Notes: generated from the sequence alone by a model not told the origin. A stretch of 31,610 nt of DNA from Kingella pumchi (GCF_022288825.1 NZ_JAKOOW010000001.1:36727-68336), one strand, 5' to 3'; positions 1 through 8,126 are shown, counted from the stretch's first letter. Made by a program: numbers and translations.

Positions 1-198
1 CATTAGGGATTCGGCTGCTTGAGCAACAATGGTTCGGTTCTCTGCTTCTGAGACGCTAGAAACCGATCTCAGTTGCGCCGCCATTAAGGCCAAGATACCG
101 AAAGTAAGCAGAAACACCGATACAATTACTTCTAACAATGTAGATCCACGATTCTTATTTTTTAATCCATTAAGAATATACAAATTATTTTTTCTCAT
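1..198 (-). CDS. pilV: PilV/PilI-like minor type IV prepilin (partial, C-terminus beyond window)
   Basis: Only the first 66 codons are in the window; the frame is open to the left edge. The ATG (complement of 196-198) follows an AGGTGG ribosome binding site. The N-terminus has a 18-residue basic leader ending in Gly, then STLLEVIVSVFLL, which is a class III (type IV prepilin) signal. Cleavage after Gly18 would leave Glu at mature position 5, as required for PilD processing and pilus assembly, and the hydrophobic helix continues to about residue 40. The gene lies directly after a FimT/PilH-like pilin and dnaB. This is the neisserial dnaB-pilH-pilI order, so the product is probably the PilI/PilV minor pilin that primes or modifies type IV pili. 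Family assignment beyond minor pilin rests on position. Confidence 0.8.
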   Translation of the reverse strand, partial: MRKNNLYILNGLKNKNRGSTLLEVIVSVFLLTFGILALMAAQLRSVSSVSEAENRTIVAQAAESLM

Positions 199-268
199 AA
201 TGACCACCTGTCTGCGCGCTACGCGCAATTATTAAATCAGCCTGTTTAAATAACTTATCGCTAATCTT

Positions 269-940
269 TTAATTACAAAGACGTTTGCTACTGGCACCGT
301 TTTTTTCAAAAGTTTCTTTTTGCGAGCTTCCGCACAAAAATACATTCCCGTTGGGACCTACAATAACTCTACGCTCATTGCCTTGGCTACTGGCCTTAGA
401 AACCATAATTTTTAAAAAATCCTTACCGACCAAAATGTTACTCGGATCATCGTTCCTATTTGCTTTGATCCCAAACATACCGCTTGGCATATAAACAAAC
501 TCTTTCACATTTACTCGTCCACACTGGGAAGAATTCAAAGGACATGCCTCCATATCCAATACTAAATTTAAATTGCCATTGCCATTAATCGTAACGGTAC
601 GGACAACCAAATCATCTCCGCCTGCATCATATTTACCGTTTCTATTCTTATCTGCATAAGCCATCATGCCGCTATTTGCATTGCCATTGGCATCGCACAC
701 TCCAGAGTGCCTGCCATCAGAACGGACAGTTACTCCACAAATTAAAACAGGCACGCCCAACCGGATAGATTCGGATTTAGCAAAACGAAATAGGTTGGCA
801 ACCTGTTCGGTACGATTCAATGTTTGGCTATTGGCAATAAAACGACTCATGCTCGGCATGGCAATGGCAGCCATAATGCCGAGAATAGCTATCGTAACCA
901 ACAGCTCAATTAGGGTAAAACCGTTAATTTTCTTATTCAT
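269..940 (-). CDS. pilH: PilH/FimT/GspH-like minor type IV prepilin
   Basis: This is a 223-residue protein with a short leader, MNKKING, followed by FTLIELLVTIAILGIMAAIA. That is a textbook type IV prepilin N-terminus with the PilD cleavage after Gly7 and Glu at mature position 5. The remainder is a GspH/FimT-like globular domain with two nearby cysteine pairs (for example CPLNSSQC), which could form disulfides in the periplasm. The product should be inserted in the inner membrane and assembled as a minor (priming) pilin of type IV pili. These pili are also needed for DNA uptake in Neisseriaceae, which fits the DUS-rich genome. It starts 46 bp after dnaB and is followed by the pilV-like gene 70 bp on. 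The gene is visibly more AT-rich than its neighbours, which is common for surface pilin genes. Confidence 0.85.
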   Translation of the reverse strand: MNKKINGFTLIELLVTIAILGIMAAIAMPSMSRFIANSQTLNRTEQVANLFRFAKSESIRLGVPVLICGVTVRSDGRHSGVCDANGNANSGMMAYADKNRNGKYDAGGDDLVVRTVTINGNGNLNLVLDMEACPLNSSQCGRVNVKEFVYMPSGMFGIKANRNDDPSNILVGKDFLKIMVSKASSQGNERRVIVGPNGNVFLCGSSQKETFEKNGASSKRLCN

Positions 941-986
941 TCTTATCTACCTGAAATCAATATGCAGAGAAAATAGATTTTAAAAT

Positions 987-2438
987 TTAATTGGCATCCT
1001 GCCCCAAATCGGGAACATAAGCAGTATTTTCAAATTTAGTGAACTGCCCCAGGAAAGTAAGGAACACCCTGCCTGTAGGACCGTTGCGGTGCTTGCCGAT
1101 AATACATTCGGCAAGCCCTTTGTATTGGCTTTGCTCCTTGGTGTAATACTCATCGCGGAACATAAACATGATCAAATCAGCATCTTGCTCAATGGCGCCG
1201 GACTCGCGCAAATCGGACATCATTGGTCGTTTGTCGGTTCGCTGCTCGACCGAGCGTGAAAGTTGCGACAAGGCAATTACCGGCACCCGCAATTCCTTGG
1301 CAAGTGCTTTTAAAGATCGGGAGATTTCTCCTAATTCCGAAGCACGATTATCACTACGTCCTGAACCTGACATCAACTGCAGATAGTCAATCACAATCAA
1401 GCCCAAGCTGCCGTTGAATTTCCTTGCCAAGCGGCGGGCGCGGGCGCGTAATTCCAGAGCGGTTAATCCGGGCGTTTCGTCGATATATACCGGCGCATCC
1501 GACAATCTTGCGACTGCTTCATTCAAGCGCGCCCAATGCTCGTCTTCCAAATTACCGGTACGCAATACGCTTTGATCCACCCTACCGACCGAACCGAGCA
1601 TTCTCATAACCAGCTGGGCGGCGCCCATTTCCATTGAGAATACCGCAACCGGCGCTTTGTGGTGAATGGCGACATGCTCGGCAATATTGATGGCAAAAGC
1701 CGTTTTACCCATCGACGGTCGACCAGCGACAATAATCAAATCACCATCTTGCAAGCCGGAAGTCATTTTATCCAAATCGGCAAAACCGGTGGCCAAGCCG
1801 GTTACTTCTTCAGGATTGTCGCGCTGATAGAGCTTGTCGATGCGTTCGATATTCTCTTTCAGCAGCACCGGCATTTCCAAAAAACCCTGCTTGGATTTTG
1901 CCGTGCTTTCAGCAATTTGGAACACCTTGTTTTCCGCCTCGTCCAAAAGCTGCTCGGCTGTGCGGCCTTCGGTATTATAGGCATTCCTAGCAATATCCGT
2001 TCCAACTTCCGCCAATTGGCGGATAACGGAGCGCTCGCGCACAATTTCCGCATAACGCTGGATATTGGCAGCGGACGGCGTATTCTGCGCCAAAGTAACC
2101 AAATAGTTGAAACCGCCGGACGCTTCCAAATCGTCGTTCCGCTCCAACTCCTCCTGAACGGTAATGATGTCGGCCGGACGGCTGGCATTGATCAGCAGCT
2201 CGATTGCCTGAAAAATCAAACGGTGTTCGCGGCGGTAGAAGTCGCCCTCACTGATCAGATCAGCAATCTTGTCCCAAGCGGCATTTTCCAACAGCAGGCC
2301 GCCGAGCAGCGACTGCTCCGCTTCAACCGAATGGGGCGGAACATTCAGAGCCTGGACTTCGCCGCCCTCGTCGCCGGATGGCGGCAGGTATTCGATATTT
2401 TCCAAACGATACTCGATAAAACTAACGTTTCTCGGCAC
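987..2438 (-). CDS. dnaB: Replicative DNA helicase DnaB
   Basis: The hexameric replicative helicase unwinds DNA at the fork and recruits primase. The 483-residue product has the DnaB N-terminal domain (about residues 33-135, VPPHSVEAEQSLLGGLLLE) and the RecA-like C-terminal ATPase domain. Walker A is GRPSMGKT at 239-246 and Walker B is LIVIDYLQLM near 345. Motifs SQLSRSVEQR and ADLIMFMFRDEYY complete the family pattern. The first available start in this frame is a GTG at 2436-2438; an in-frame TGA lies five codons upstream and there is no good ribosome binding site. The N-terminus is therefore uncertain, and the protein is slightly longer than usual. It sits immediately upstream of the pilH/pilI pilin genes, as in other Neisseria. 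Confidence 0.95.
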   Translation of the reverse strand: MPRNVSFIEYRLENIEYLPPSGDEGGEVQALNVPPHSVEAEQSLLGGLLLENAAWDKIADLISEGDFYRREHRLIFQAIELLINASRPADIITVQEELERNDDLEASGGFNYLVTLAQNTPSAANIQRYAEIVRERSVIRQLAEVGTDIARNAYNTEGRTAEQLLDEAENKVFQIAESTAKSKQGFLEMPVLLKENIERIDKLYQRDNPEEVTGLATGFADLDKMTSGLQDGDLIIVAGRPSMGKTAFAINIAEHVAIHHKAPVAVFSMEMGAAQLVMRMLGSVGRVDQSVLRTGNLEDEHWARLNEAVARLSDAPVYIDETPGLTALELRARARRLARKFNGSLGLIVIDYLQLMSGSGRSDNRASELGEISRSLKALAKELRVPVIALSQLSRSVEQRTDKRPMMSDLRESGAIEQDADLIMFMFRDEYYTKEQSQYKGLAECIIGKHRNGPTGRVFLTFLGQFTKFENTAYVPDLGQDAN

Positions 2439-2461
2439 CTCGCCGATGCTTCAATTTGTTT

Positions 2462-2507
2462 TTCAGGCTGCCTTAAAGTGATTGCAACACAAAACAGGCA
2501 GCCTGAA
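2462..2507 (-). terminator. Inverted DUS pair after ppa
   Basis: TTCAGGCTGCCT at 2462-2473 and AGGCAGCCTGAA at 2496-2507 form a 12-bp inverted repeat with a 22-nt loop in the ppa-dnaB gap. It probably serves as both uptake sequence and ppa terminator. No long T-run follows on the minus strand, so termination may be weak. Confidence 0.45.
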
Positions 2508-2533
2508 AACCGGTTTTCAATAAAAATCAGGAT

Positions 2534-3064
2534 TTAGCGCTTTTTCCAGCGTTCTTGGGATTCGCGCACCACCGCTTTGGCTTCTTCAATATCGCCCCAG
2601 TGTTCGACTTTGGTGGTGCCGGCCTTTTTCAAATCTTTGTAATGGTTAAAATGGAACTCGATTTGCTTAATCAGCTGCGCAGGCAAATCCTGCAAGGTTT
2701 TGATGGCATTGCCGGTATGGCGGTCATCAGCGGGAACCACCACGATTTTGTCGTCCACTTCGCCGTCATCGACAAACTTCATCACGCCGATGATGCGTGC
2801 TTCCAAGAAAATGCCGGTGGGCAGCGGGCTGTCGGTGATGATCAGCGCATCCAGTTCGTCGCCGTCTTCGTCCAGTGTTTGCGGGATAAAGCCGTAATTG
2901 GTCGGTTTGGCAAACAACTGCGGCTCGACCCGATCCAGCTGCATCACCGCCAGCTTGCGGTTCCATTCGATTTTATGGTTCGAACCCTGCGGGATTTCGA
3001 CTACTACGTTGATGATGCCGCCGTCCACGTCGCCGGCGTCGAGAATCTGATTGAAGTCTGCCAT
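2534..3064 (-). CDS. ppa: Inorganic pyrophosphatase
   Basis: Soluble family I pyrophosphatase, which hydrolyses PPi to two phosphates in the cytoplasm and so drives biosynthetic reactions. The 176-residue length from the ATG at 3062-3064 equals that of the E. coli enzyme. The family signature is present as DGDELDALI, and the metal-binding aspartates and NYGFIPQT segment are intact. An upstream in-frame ATG at 3130 would add 22 basic residues, but that stretch overlaps a good promoter (-10 at 3095-3100). The start at 3064, with AAAGG nine bases upstream, is therefore preferred. The gene is transcribed towards dnaB but has its own promoter and a DUS-pair terminator, so it looks monocistronic. 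Confidence 0.95.
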   Translation of the reverse strand: MADFNQILDAGDVDGGIINVVVEIPQGSNHKIEWNRKLAVMQLDRVEPQLFAKPTNYGFIPQTLDEDGDELDALIITDSPLPTGIFLEARIIGVMKFVDDGEVDDKIVVVPADDRHTGNAIKTLQDLPAQLIKQIEFHFNHYKDLKKAGTTKVEHWGDIEEAKAVVRESQERWKKR

Positions 3065-3094
3065 TTGCTTTAACCTTTGTTTGCGAAAGCGGCG

Positions 3095-3123
3095 ATTATA
3101 CCCAAAGCCGCCACTCTTGTCCT
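3095..3123 (-). promoter_or_regulatory. Sigma70-type promoter for ppa
   Basis: Read on the minus strand, AGGACA (3118-3123), a 17-bp spacer and a perfect TATAAT (3095-3100) lie 31 bp before the ppa ATG. The position supports the shorter ppa start. Confidence 0.65.
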
Positions 3124-3263
3124 GCCGCACGGCGGGCTGTTTTTTCCCAGATCAATGTTTTCAAACGAAAAACTGTAAAATCCTTTTGTTAAGACGCAAC
3201 AAAACCGCACAACCGTTTCCGGCTGCGCGGTATTTTTTGCGTTTTGTGCCGCTGGGATTGGCT

Positions 3264-3339
3264 TTCAGGCTGCCTTACGGTGTTTTGTTGCATTTAAAGC
3301 AGCCTGAAAAGATTTCAGGCTGCTTTTTTTCAGGCTGCC
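3264..3339 (-). terminator. Cluster of four DUS; probable copA terminator
   Basis: DUS copies lie at 3264-3275 (complement), 3297-3308, 3314-3325 (complement) and 3329-3339 (complement, 11 of 12). The 3297/3314 pair forms a tight hairpin with a 5-nt loop and T-rich sequence on both sides, so it could terminate from either direction. It probably ends the copA transcript ahead of the ppa promoter. The remaining 3124-3263 shows no gene. Confidence 0.55.
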
Positions 3340-3341
3340 GT

Positions 3342-3375
3342 TTAACAGACGCGCCGGGTTAACAGACGCGTCGGG
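3342..3375. repeat. 17-bp tandem duplication at the copA stop codon
   Basis: TTAACAGACGCGCCGGG (3342-3358) is followed directly by TTAACAGACGCGTCGGG (3359-3375), differing at one base. The right copy encodes the last five copA codons and the stop. The left copy repeats the same codons just after the stop. Confidence 0.8.
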
Positions 3376-5530
3376 CAAAATGCTTCAAGCGCAGCGCATT
3401 GCCCAGCACCGTAACCGAGCTGAGCGCCATCGCCGCTCCGGCGATCACCGGACTGAGCAGGCCGAAAGCTGCCAGCGGAATGGCCAACACATTGTAGAAA
3501 AAAGCGAAAAACAGATTCTGCCGGATGGTTTTCAGCGTGGCGCGCGCCACCAAGAGCGCATCGGCAAGCTGACCGACCGAGCCGTTCATCAGCAATGCAT
3601 CGGCGCTGTGTTCGGCGACATCGGTGCCGCCTTTGAGCGCGAAACCGACATCTGCCGCTGCCAGCGCGGGGGCGTCGTTGATGCCGTCGCCGGCCATTGC
3701 CACCACCCTGCCCTCCGCCATCAGCTGCCGTACCGCTTCCGCTTTGTCCCGCGGCGACATCGCGCCCTGCGCCGCAGCCAAACCGAGTTCCGTTGCGATT
3801 TGCGCCACCGCTGCCGGCCGATCGCCGCTCATCATCCGCACTTCGATGCCGACCGCCTGCAAACGTGCCACCGCCGCCGCGCTGTCCGGCCGCAGGGTAT
3901 CGGCAAACGCCACCGCACCCAGCGCCTTGCCGTCTGCCGAAACGGCGGCCACGCTGGCAATCTGCCAGATGCCCTCCAGATTTTCAGGCAGCCTGAAACC
4001 GCAAAATTCGGATTTGCCCACGCGAACCCGGCCGATACCGGCCACATCCGCCTCCAAGCCGGCACCGGCTTCGCTGTAGGGCGCCGATGCCGGCGGCGGG
4101 CTGATGCCGCGCTCGGCTGCGGCGGCCAGCAATGCCTGCGCCAAAGGATGGCGCGAATGCTGTTCGACCGCCAAAGCAGCCTGAAACAACAGCGCCTCGT
4201 CCACGCCCTCGGCCAGCCACAGCGCGGCAATTTGCGGCCGGCCGGCGGTCAGCGTGCCGGTTTTATCGAGCACCACGGTATCGACGCGGCCGGCGCGTTC
4301 CATCACCGCCGCGTTTTTAAACCACACACCACGCCCGATTGCCGCGCCCATGCCCGCCATAATCGCGGCCGGCGTGGCCAGACCCAGCGCACAGGGGCAG
4401 GCCACCACCAGCACCGCCACCGCATGCACCAGCGCAGTAACCGGGCTGCCGCTGAACAGCCAGGTAAGCGCGAAAGTCAGCAGCGCCAGCACCAGCACAA
4501 CGGGCACGAACACCGCCGCCACTTTATCGGCCAGCCGCGCAATCGGCGCTTTGCTGCCCTGCGCTTCCGACAAAGCACGCATCATATCGCCCAGCAGCGT
4601 ATCGCCGCCGAGCGCTTCGGCGCGGTATTCGACGCTGCCGGAAAGCAAAGCGCCCGCCAGCACGCGGCTGCCGGCAGTTTTGCGCTGCGGCTCGCTCTCG
4701 CCGGTCAGATGGCTCTCGTCCGCCCACGCCTCGCCCGCCAGCACCACGCCGTCGGCAGCGATGCGGCCGCCGTCGGTGCAGCGCAGCACGTCGCCGGCTT
4801 TCACGGCAGACAAGGGCTGCAGGTGCCAAGTTCCGTCTGCGGTGCGTACTTCGGTTTCGGCGGGCGTCAGCCGCAACAGCAAACCCAAGCTGTTCAGGCT
4901 ACCGCGCTTGGTGCGCTCTTCCAGATACTTGCCCAGCGACACAAAAGCCACCACCATCACGCCGGCTTCGAAATACACCGCCTCATGGCCGCCGCCGGCC
5001 AGCACCATGCCCAGCGAATACAGGTAAATCGCCGCCGTACCCACCGACACCAACACGTCCATATTCGCCAGCCCGCCGCGCACGCTGGCGCACGCACTGC
5101 GGTAAAACGGCAGCGCCAGCCACAACTGAACGGCACTTGCCGCGGCAAGCTGGTACCACAAGGGCGGCATCAGCGCATGGCTGCCCGCCAACATTCCCAG
5201 CATACCGACCACAAACGGCAGCGCCAAAACCAGCAGCAGCCACAGCCGCCAATGGCTTTTCAGGCTGCCCGCGCCGGCAGCGGCATCTTCGCCGTTTTCA
5301 GGCTGCCCTTCTTGCGGCGGCAGCGCGGTAAAGCCCGCTTTAGCAACCGTCTCGGTCAAGATTGCGGCGTCGGCAATCTCGGCATCGAAGCGGATTTGCG
5401 CTTCCTCGCTGGCGAAATTCACCGTTGCCTCATGCACAAAATCTTTTTTGTTCAAAACCTTTTCCAAGCGCGCCGCGCACGCCTGGCAAGTCATACCCTC
5501 AATGCGGAAAGTAATGCGCCCTTCGGCCAT
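3359..5530 (-). CDS. copA: Copper-exporting P1B-type ATPase (CopA)
   Basis: This 723-residue inner-membrane ATPase should pump Cu(I) out of the cytoplasm. One N-terminal heavy-metal-associated domain carries GMTCQAC (residues 12-18). The membrane CPC motif is at 378-380, the phosphorylated Asp is in DKTGTLT (D422), the actuator has TGES, the nucleotide domain has SRHPLAQAL, and GDGINDAP is at about 614-621. The late helices carry FFYN and MALSS, which match Cu(I)-specific P1B-1 pumps rather than Zn/Cd pumps. The ATG at 5528-5530 follows a GGAGAA ribosome binding site. The open frame extends upstream, but only across the divergent regulator gene, so that extension is not real. A divergent CueR-like gene and a MerR-type operator lie 44-79 bp upstream, implying copper induction. 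Confidence 0.95.
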   Translation of the reverse strand: MAEGRITFRIEGMTCQACAARLEKVLNKKDFVHEATVNFASEEAQIRFDAEIADAAILTETVAKAGFTALPPQEGQPENGEDAAAGAGSLKSHWRLWLLLVLALPFVVGMLGMLAGSHALMPPLWYQLAAASAVQLWLALPFYRSACASVRGGLANMDVLVSVGTAAIYLYSLGMVLAGGGHEAVYFEAGVMVVAFVSLGKYLEERTKRGSLNSLGLLLRLTPAETEVRTADGTWHLQPLSAVKAGDVLRCTDGGRIAADGVVLAGEAWADESHLTGESEPQRKTAGSRVLAGALLSGSVEYRAEALGGDTLLGDMMRALSEAQGSKAPIARLADKVAAVFVPVVLVLALLTFALTWLFSGSPVTALVHAVAVLVVACPCALGLATPAAIMAGMGAAIGRGVWFKNAAVMERAGRVDTVVLDKTGTLTAGRPQIAALWLAEGVDEALLFQAALAVEQHSRHPLAQALLAAAAERGISPPPASAPYSEAGAGLEADVAGIGRVRVGKSEFCGFRLPENLEGIWQIASVAAVSADGKALGAVAFADTLRPDSAAAVARLQAVGIEVRMMSGDRPAAVAQIATELGLAAAQGAMSPRDKAEAVRQLMAEGRVVAMAGDGINDAPALAAADVGFALKGGTDVAEHSADALLMNGSVGQLADALLVARATLKTIRQNLFFAFFYNVLAIPLAAFGLLSPVIAGAAMALSSVTVLGNALRLKHFARRVC

Positions 5531-5573
5531 AATCGTTCTCCTGTCGCTGTCCGTCGCATAATTTCTCAGGCAT

Positions 5574-5604
5574 ACTCTAAACCCTAACACCGAGTAAAGG
5601 TCAA
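5574..5604 (-). promoter_or_regulatory. MerR/CueR-type copA promoter and operator
   Basis: On the minus strand a -35 TTGACC (5599-5604) and -10 TAGAGT (5574-5579) are separated by 19 bp. This over-long spacer is typical of MerR-family activation by DNA distortion. The spacer has an imperfect dyad (ACCTT...AGGGT) and closely resembles the E. coli CueR site at copA, including CTTGACCTT. It overlaps the start region of the divergent regulator gene: that gene's AAAGG ribosome binding site (5597-5600) overlaps the -35 element and its ATG begins 4 bp beyond it. Confidence 0.8.
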
Positions 5605-5608
5605 GCCC

Positions 5609-6034
5609 ATGAACATCAGCCAGGCCGCCCGCGCCACCGGTTTGAGCGCCAAACAAATCCGCGACTACGAAAAAGCCGGCCTGCTGCCGCCGGCCGAACG
5701 CGCCGCCAACGGCTACCGCCGCTACGGCAGCGGCGATTTGGCGCGGCTCAACTTTATCCGCCACGCCCGCGAAGTCGGCTTTTCGCTGCCGCAGACTGCC
5801 GAACTGCTGGCGCTGAACGACGATAGCGGCCGCAGCAGCCGCGCCGTCAAAGCACTGACCGCCGCGCACATCGCCGAACTCGACGCCCAAATCCGCCGCC
5901 TAAACGCCATGCGCGCCACCCTGCAGCGCTGGCACGACGCCTGCCGCGGCGACGAATGCCCGCAATGCAGCATACTCGACGGCCTGCTCGGGCAGCCTGA
6001 AAGCAGCGGCGAAACCGAAGCGGCGGCGGATTAA
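5609..6034 (+). CDS. cueR: CueR-like MerR-family copper-responsive regulator
   Basis: This 141-residue MerR protein has an N-terminal winged helix-turn-helix (residues 1-40, ending GYRRYGSGDLARLNFI), a dimerisation helix to about 110, and a C-terminal metal loop. In the loop Cys112 and Cys120 fall at the same numbers as the two Cu(I) ligands of E. coli CueR. Ser77, which in CueR replaces the third cysteine of Zn sensors, is also present, which supports sensing of a monovalent metal. An extra Cys117 lies between the two ligands. The gene diverges from copA across 78 bp containing the MerR promoter. Its AAAGG ribosome binding site lies inside the operator, so autoregulation is likely. It should activate copA when cytoplasmic Cu(I) rises. 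Confidence 0.9.
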   Translation: MNISQAARATGLSAKQIRDYEKAGLLPPAERAANGYRRYGSGDLARLNFIRHAREVGFSLPQTAELLALNDDSGRSSRAVKALTAAHIAELDAQIRRLNAMRATLQRWHDACRGDECPQCSILDGLLGQPESSGETEAAAD

Positions 6035-6270
6035 GGCAGTCTGAAACATCCAAAGGCCGTTTGAAAAGCAGCCTGAAAGCCAAAAGCAGCCTGAAAAACC
6101 GCGCAGCGTGGCAAAGCCGCCAGTTTCGTCCGTCCTATCCGGCCGCTATCTTGACGCTGCGGCAGCGAGTACCGACAATTCCGCACCGCCCGAACCGAGC
6201 CGAATCCTTACAGGCTGCGGGCGCTTTCCCCCATGCCGCACCGGCTGCCTGAAAACACAGGCAGCCTGAA
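6034..6270 (+). repeat. Direct array of mixed-dialect DUS between cueR and lnt
   Basis: Six DUS-like 12-mers lie in the same orientation in this 251-bp gap. They are AGGCAGTCTGAA (6034-6045), AGGCCGTTTGAA (6054-6065), AAGCAGCCTGAA (6066-6077 and 6084-6095), CGGCTGCCTGAA (6242-6253) and AGGCAGCCTGAA (6259-6270). No gene or convincing promoter was seen in the remaining sequence. Confidence 0.75.
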
Positions 6271-6285
6271 AGACGAATAAGCACC

Positions 6286-7962
6286 ATGACCGACCGACTT
6301 TCCGCACTCGAACGCCACTGGCAAAAGCCGTGGCTGTATTTTCTGCTGCTCACCGCGCTGGCCGCCGCCACGCCGCTGGCTTTCGCGCCCTATTACCATT
6401 TCTGGCTGATGCCGCTGCTGCTGGCGGTGTTGTTCCGCCTGACCGAGCTCAAGCCGCAGCGGCGCGTTTCTTCGGGCTACTGGTTCGGGCTGGTGGCCTA
6501 CGGCAGCCAGTTTTGGTGGATACACACGTCGATGCACGACATCGGCGGCATGCCGGAAATCTACGCCGTGCCGCTCACCCTGCTGCTGCCGGCCTTTCTC
6601 GCGCTGTATCCGGCCGCAGTATTTTGGCTGCTGGAAAAATACCGTCTGCCGCGCTGGGCGCAAACCGGCATCGTGCTGCCGCTGCTGTGGACGCTGGCGG
6701 AATTTGCCCGCGAACGGGTGCTGACCGGCTTCGGCTGGGGCGCGGTCGGCTATTCGCAAATCGCCGATGCCAGCCCGCTGGCCGGTTTCGCACCGGTGGG
6801 CGGCATCCATTTGGTGACGCTGGCCACCGTGCTGCTGGCCGGCTGGCTGGTGCTGGCAGTGAACAACTGCATTTTGCGCCAGCGGCTGCTGTTTGCCGCC
6901 GCCGCGCTGGCGCTGCTCTCCAGCGGCCATGTGCTGCGCGGCATCGGCTTTACCCGCGGCGAAGGGCAGCCGGTCAGCGTCGGCCTGGTGCAGGGCAATA
7001 TCGAGCAGCAGTTTAAGTTCGATCCCGACCGCCTGGCGGAAACCTACCGCCGCTACTACGAGCTGGTTTCTTCCAGCCGCGCGCAGATTGTCGTGCTGCC
7101 CGAAACCGCCTTTCCGCAGTTTCTCAGCCAGCTCGAACCCGGCCTGATCGAAGTCTTCGCCGAAGCGGCCAAGCGCAACGGCAGCGCGCTGGCGCTGGGC
7201 GTGCCGGTGCTGACCGACGACGGCCAAAACTACCTGAACGCCGCCATCAACCTGCAGGACTACGATTCCGAGTATCCCGACCGTTTTCAGCTTTACGCCA
7301 AAAACCATCTGGTGCCCTTTGGCGAATACAAGCCGCTGCCGGCGATCAGCGAGCCGGTGTACCGCTTTATCGATATGCCGCTGGGCGACTTCCAGCGCGG
7401 CGGCGCGGCGCAGACGCCCTTTGATATGGCCGGTCAGAAAGTCGCCTTCAACATCTGCTACGAAGACGGCTTTGGCGACGAGCTGATCGAATCCGCCCGC
7501 CATTCCACCCTGCTGGCCAACATCAGCAACCTGGCCTGGTTCGGCGGCTCCAACGCCATGTGGCAGCAGCTGCAGCAGTCGCAGGCGCGCGCCTTGGAAC
7601 TCGGCCGCTATATGATCCGCGCCACCAATACCGGCGCCACCGCCATCGTTTCGCCGCAGGGTCAGGTGATCAAACTCAGCCGCCCGCAAACCGCCACCGT
7701 GCTCGAAGGCTATGTGCAGGGCATGCACGGCGAAACGCCCTATATGAAAACAGGCGGCTCGCTGCCCCTGATCGGCACCGCCGCCCTGCTGGCGCTGGCG
7801 CTGCTGTTTGTCCGCCCGAAAGCGCAGACAAGCGGCAGCCCGGATAAAGCGGATGCGGACAAACCGGCTTCGGATGCAACGGGGGCAAAAGAATCCGAAC
7901 CGGAAAAACCCGAATCGGAAAAACCCGAATCGGAAAAACCCGAATCGGAAAAACCGCACTAA
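6286..7962 (+). CDS. lnt: Apolipoprotein N-acyltransferase
   Basis: Lnt transfers an acyl chain from phospholipid to the N-terminal cysteine of apolipoproteins in the inner membrane, the last step of lipoprotein maturation. The N-terminal half has about six to seven membrane helices. The periplasmic nitrilase domain carries the catalytic triad Glu273 (LPETAFP), Lys339 (YAKNHLVPFGEY) and Cys391 (FNICYEDGF), with the same spacing as E. coli E267-K335-C387. The protein is 558 residues against about 510 for most homologues. The excess is a charged C-terminal tail after the last helix (about residue 515 on) that ends in tandem PESEK repeats. It has no close upstream partner, and a weak ribosome binding site precedes the ATG. 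Confidence 0.95.
   Translation: MTDRLSALERHWQKPWLYFLLLTALAAATPLAFAPYYHFWLMPLLLAVLFRLTELKPQRRVSSGYWFGLVAYGSQFWWIHTSMHDIGGMPEIYAVPLTLLLPAFLALYPAAVFWLLEKYRLPRWAQTGIVLPLLWTLAEFARERVLTGFGWGAVGYSQIADASPLAGFAPVGGIHLVTLATVLLAGWLVLAVNNCILRQRLLFAAAALALLSSGHVLRGIGFTRGEGQPVSVGLVQGNIEQQFKFDPDRLAETYRRYYELVSSSRAQIVVLPETAFPQFLSQLEPGLIEVFAEAAKRNGSALALGVPVLTDDGQNYLNAAINLQDYDSEYPDRFQLYAKNHLVPFGEYKPLPAISEPVYRFIDMPLGDFQRGGAAQTPFDMAGQKVAFNICYEDGFGDELIESARHSTLLANISNLAWFGGSNAMWQQLQQSQARALELGRYMIRATNTGATAIVSPQGQVIKLSRPQTATVLEGYVQGMHGETPYMKTGGSLPLIGTAALLALALLFVRPKAQTSGSPDKADADKPASDATGAKESEPEKPESEKPESEKPESEKPH
7889..7956 (+). repeat. 15-bp in-frame tandem repeat at the lnt 3' end
   Basis: The unit CCCGAATCGGAAAAA recurs with a 15-bp period, three near-identical copies plus a diverged leading copy, encoding PESEK. 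Changes in copy number would alter tail length without a frameshift. Confidence 0.85.
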
Positions 7963-7967
7963 AACAG

Positions 7968-8007
7968 TTTTCAGGCTGCCTTAGCTCAAGGCAGCCTGAA
8001 ACTTTTA
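7968..8007 (+). terminator. Inverted DUS terminator after lnt
   Basis: TTCAGGCTGCCT (7970-7981) and AGGCAGCCTGAA (7989-8000) form a stem with a short loop, followed by CTTTTAT. It lies 7 bp past the lnt stop. Confidence 0.75.
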
Positions 8008-8126
8008 TCGCCCCCCGATTCCCGCGCCGGCGGAAATTTTCTTGGCGTGCAAACGACGCCTGAAAAACGCTTGCCAATACCGTTGCGCCGTCCGTCAAAT
8101 CAAACGGGCAGCCTGAAAACGCAAAA

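Noticed and set aside
3380..5587. A 735-codon plus-strand frame opposite copA
   Set aside because: Antisense shadow rich in His, Arg and Gln; the opposite strand is an intact CopA with all motifs.
5531..5890. N-terminal extension of the copA frame by 120 residues
   Set aside because: It runs antisense through the CueR gene and the promoter; the ATG at 5530 has a good ribosome binding site and starts a normal metal-binding domain.
6208..7959. A 583-codon minus-strand frame opposite lnt, starting with repeated FGFFRF residues
   Set aside because: The repeat is the antisense reading of the PESEK DNA repeat in lnt, which has its full catalytic triad on the plus strand.
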